41,595 nucleotides of DNA from Nitrococcus mobilis. GTDB lineage: Bacteria; Pseudomonadota; Gammaproteobacteria; Nitrococcales; Nitrococcaceae. Each line of letters begins with the position of its first letter. The stretch's first letter is position 1. Location of the stretch: contig JAGFJL010000083.1 in the NCBI GenBank assembly GCA_024102725.1, positions 1-41,595 of the forward strand, given 5' to 3'. Shown piece after piece: positions 41,158 through 41,595 of this stretch. The notes below the pieces were generated by a model. The model did not search any database. It worked only from the letters and a program-made list of their open reading frames with translations, and was not told where the DNA came from. The position numbers and the translations under genes were made by a program.

Positions 41158-41595
41158 GCACATTTAAGCTGCCGGATCTGGGTGAGGGGCTTGTCGAGGC
41201 GGAGATCGTGGAGTGGTTCGTCCGGGTGGGTGACCAGATCGAGCGTGACCAGCCGCTGGTCTCGGTGGAGACGGACAAGGCGATCGTGGAGATCCCAAGT
41301 CCACAGGCCGGGCGTATTGATGAGTTGTTGGGCGATGCTGGCGATGTGATGCATGTCGGCGATCCGTTGGTGGTGTTTGGCGGGGACGAAGCACAGGATC
41401 AGGAACGGCGAGCGCCCGCCGCCGCGCCGGAACCGCTCGATGAGTCCATCCGGGACAGTACCACCGTCGTCGGTGAGGTGCGCGCCGGTGAGGAGGTCAT
41501 CACCGAGAAGGCGGCTGAGGTTGGTCGGGGGATTCGGGCAACCCCGGCGGTGCGTGCGCTGGCGCGGCGGTTGGACGTCGATTTGGCGGCTGTCA
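41154..41595 (+). CDS. pdhC: Dihydrolipoamide acyltransferase (E2), N-terminal part, runs off the window
   Basis: 147 complete codons are visible. Residues about 2-78 are a lipoyl domain (FKLPDLGEGLVEAEIVEWFV) with the lipoylated lysine in VETDKAIVEIPSP (K43). A Pro/Ala/acidic linker follows (about 80-125). The peripheral E1/E3-binding domain begins at GIRATPAVRALARRLDVDL. The catalytic acyltransferase domain lies beyond the end. It accepts the acyl group from E1 and passes it to CoA at the complex core. The start overlaps the E1 beta stop by four bases. The E3 gene may follow outside the window. Confidence 0.92.
   Translation, partial: MSTFKLPDLGEGLVEAEIVEWFVRVGDQIERDQPLVSVETDKAIVEIPSPQAGRIDELLGDAGDVMHVGDPLVVFGGDEAQDQERRAPAAAPEPLDESIRDSTTVVGEVRAGEEVITEKAAEVGRGIRATPAVRALARRLDVDLAAV

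Overview
The window reads as chromosome of a GC-rich Gram-negative bacterium, most likely a gammaproteobacterium. The support is an outer-membrane TamA/TamB pair, a Slt70-type lytic transglycosylase, HtpX, a class I PHA synthase and Shine-Dalgarno-led genes throughout. The species cannot be named from sequence alone. Sulfur-oxidising or halophilic Chromatiales-like lineages would fit, but that is a guess. No rRNA, tRNA, CRISPR array, integrase or intact insertion sequence was seen.

Layout. (1) 1-5911, plus strand: a tellurium-resistance type (Ter) locus. terC and terE are followed by four tightly packed genes: a PRTase with a C-terminal TRSP domain, a HAD phosphatase, a second PRTase-like (StiP/PELOTA) protein and a CitE-like lyase. 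Comparative genomics in the literature (Anantharaman, Iyer and Aravind) predicts that this set makes a nucleoside-like metabolite. A strong 16-bp hairpin separates terE from the four-gene block. (2) 6089-9534: a membrane-bound 7TM-PAS-GGDEF-EAL protein with a broken GGDEF and intact EAL motif, a decayed GFA-family gene, and an hsp20 gene with a near-consensus sigma-32 promoter lying inside the decayed gene. (3) 9630-12862, minus strand: a GT4 glycosyltransferase coupled to an amylo-alpha-1,6-glucosidase family protein, in visibly AT-richer DNA. (4) 13325-17538: a wrecked SulP transporter gene, an unusual universal-stress-protein/Cache fusion without membrane segments, a dicarboxylate/amino-acid symporter and a second universal stress protein.

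(5) 17566-25715, minus strand: tamB, tamA and slt, an envelope block. (6) 26115-32005, mostly plus strand: orphan small genes, acetyl-CoA acetyltransferase (phaA type), PHA synthase (phaC), an SDR reductase reduced by an internal in-frame deletion, and a DUF883/ElaB-like protein. This is a polyhydroxyalkanoate locus whose local reductase is broken. (7) 32389-38728: a CocE-type hydrolase, an M20 peptidase/deacylase, a PolX DNA polymerase with PHP domain, and htpX. (8) 39014 to the end: a 2-oxoacid dehydrogenase operon (E1 alpha, E1 beta and the start of lipoyl E2), running off the window.

Stress tolerance (Ter, Hsp20, USPs, HtpX) and carbon storage/central carbon (glucan-type enzymes, PHA, 2-oxoacid dehydrogenase) are the two recurring themes. 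At least three genes (GFA, SulP, SDR) are decayed. Two of them carry internal deletions that keep the recognisable ends of the family, so the region has been losing genes recently. The most unusual items are the Ter-linked biosynthetic block, the USP-Cache fusion and the cleanly shortened SDR.
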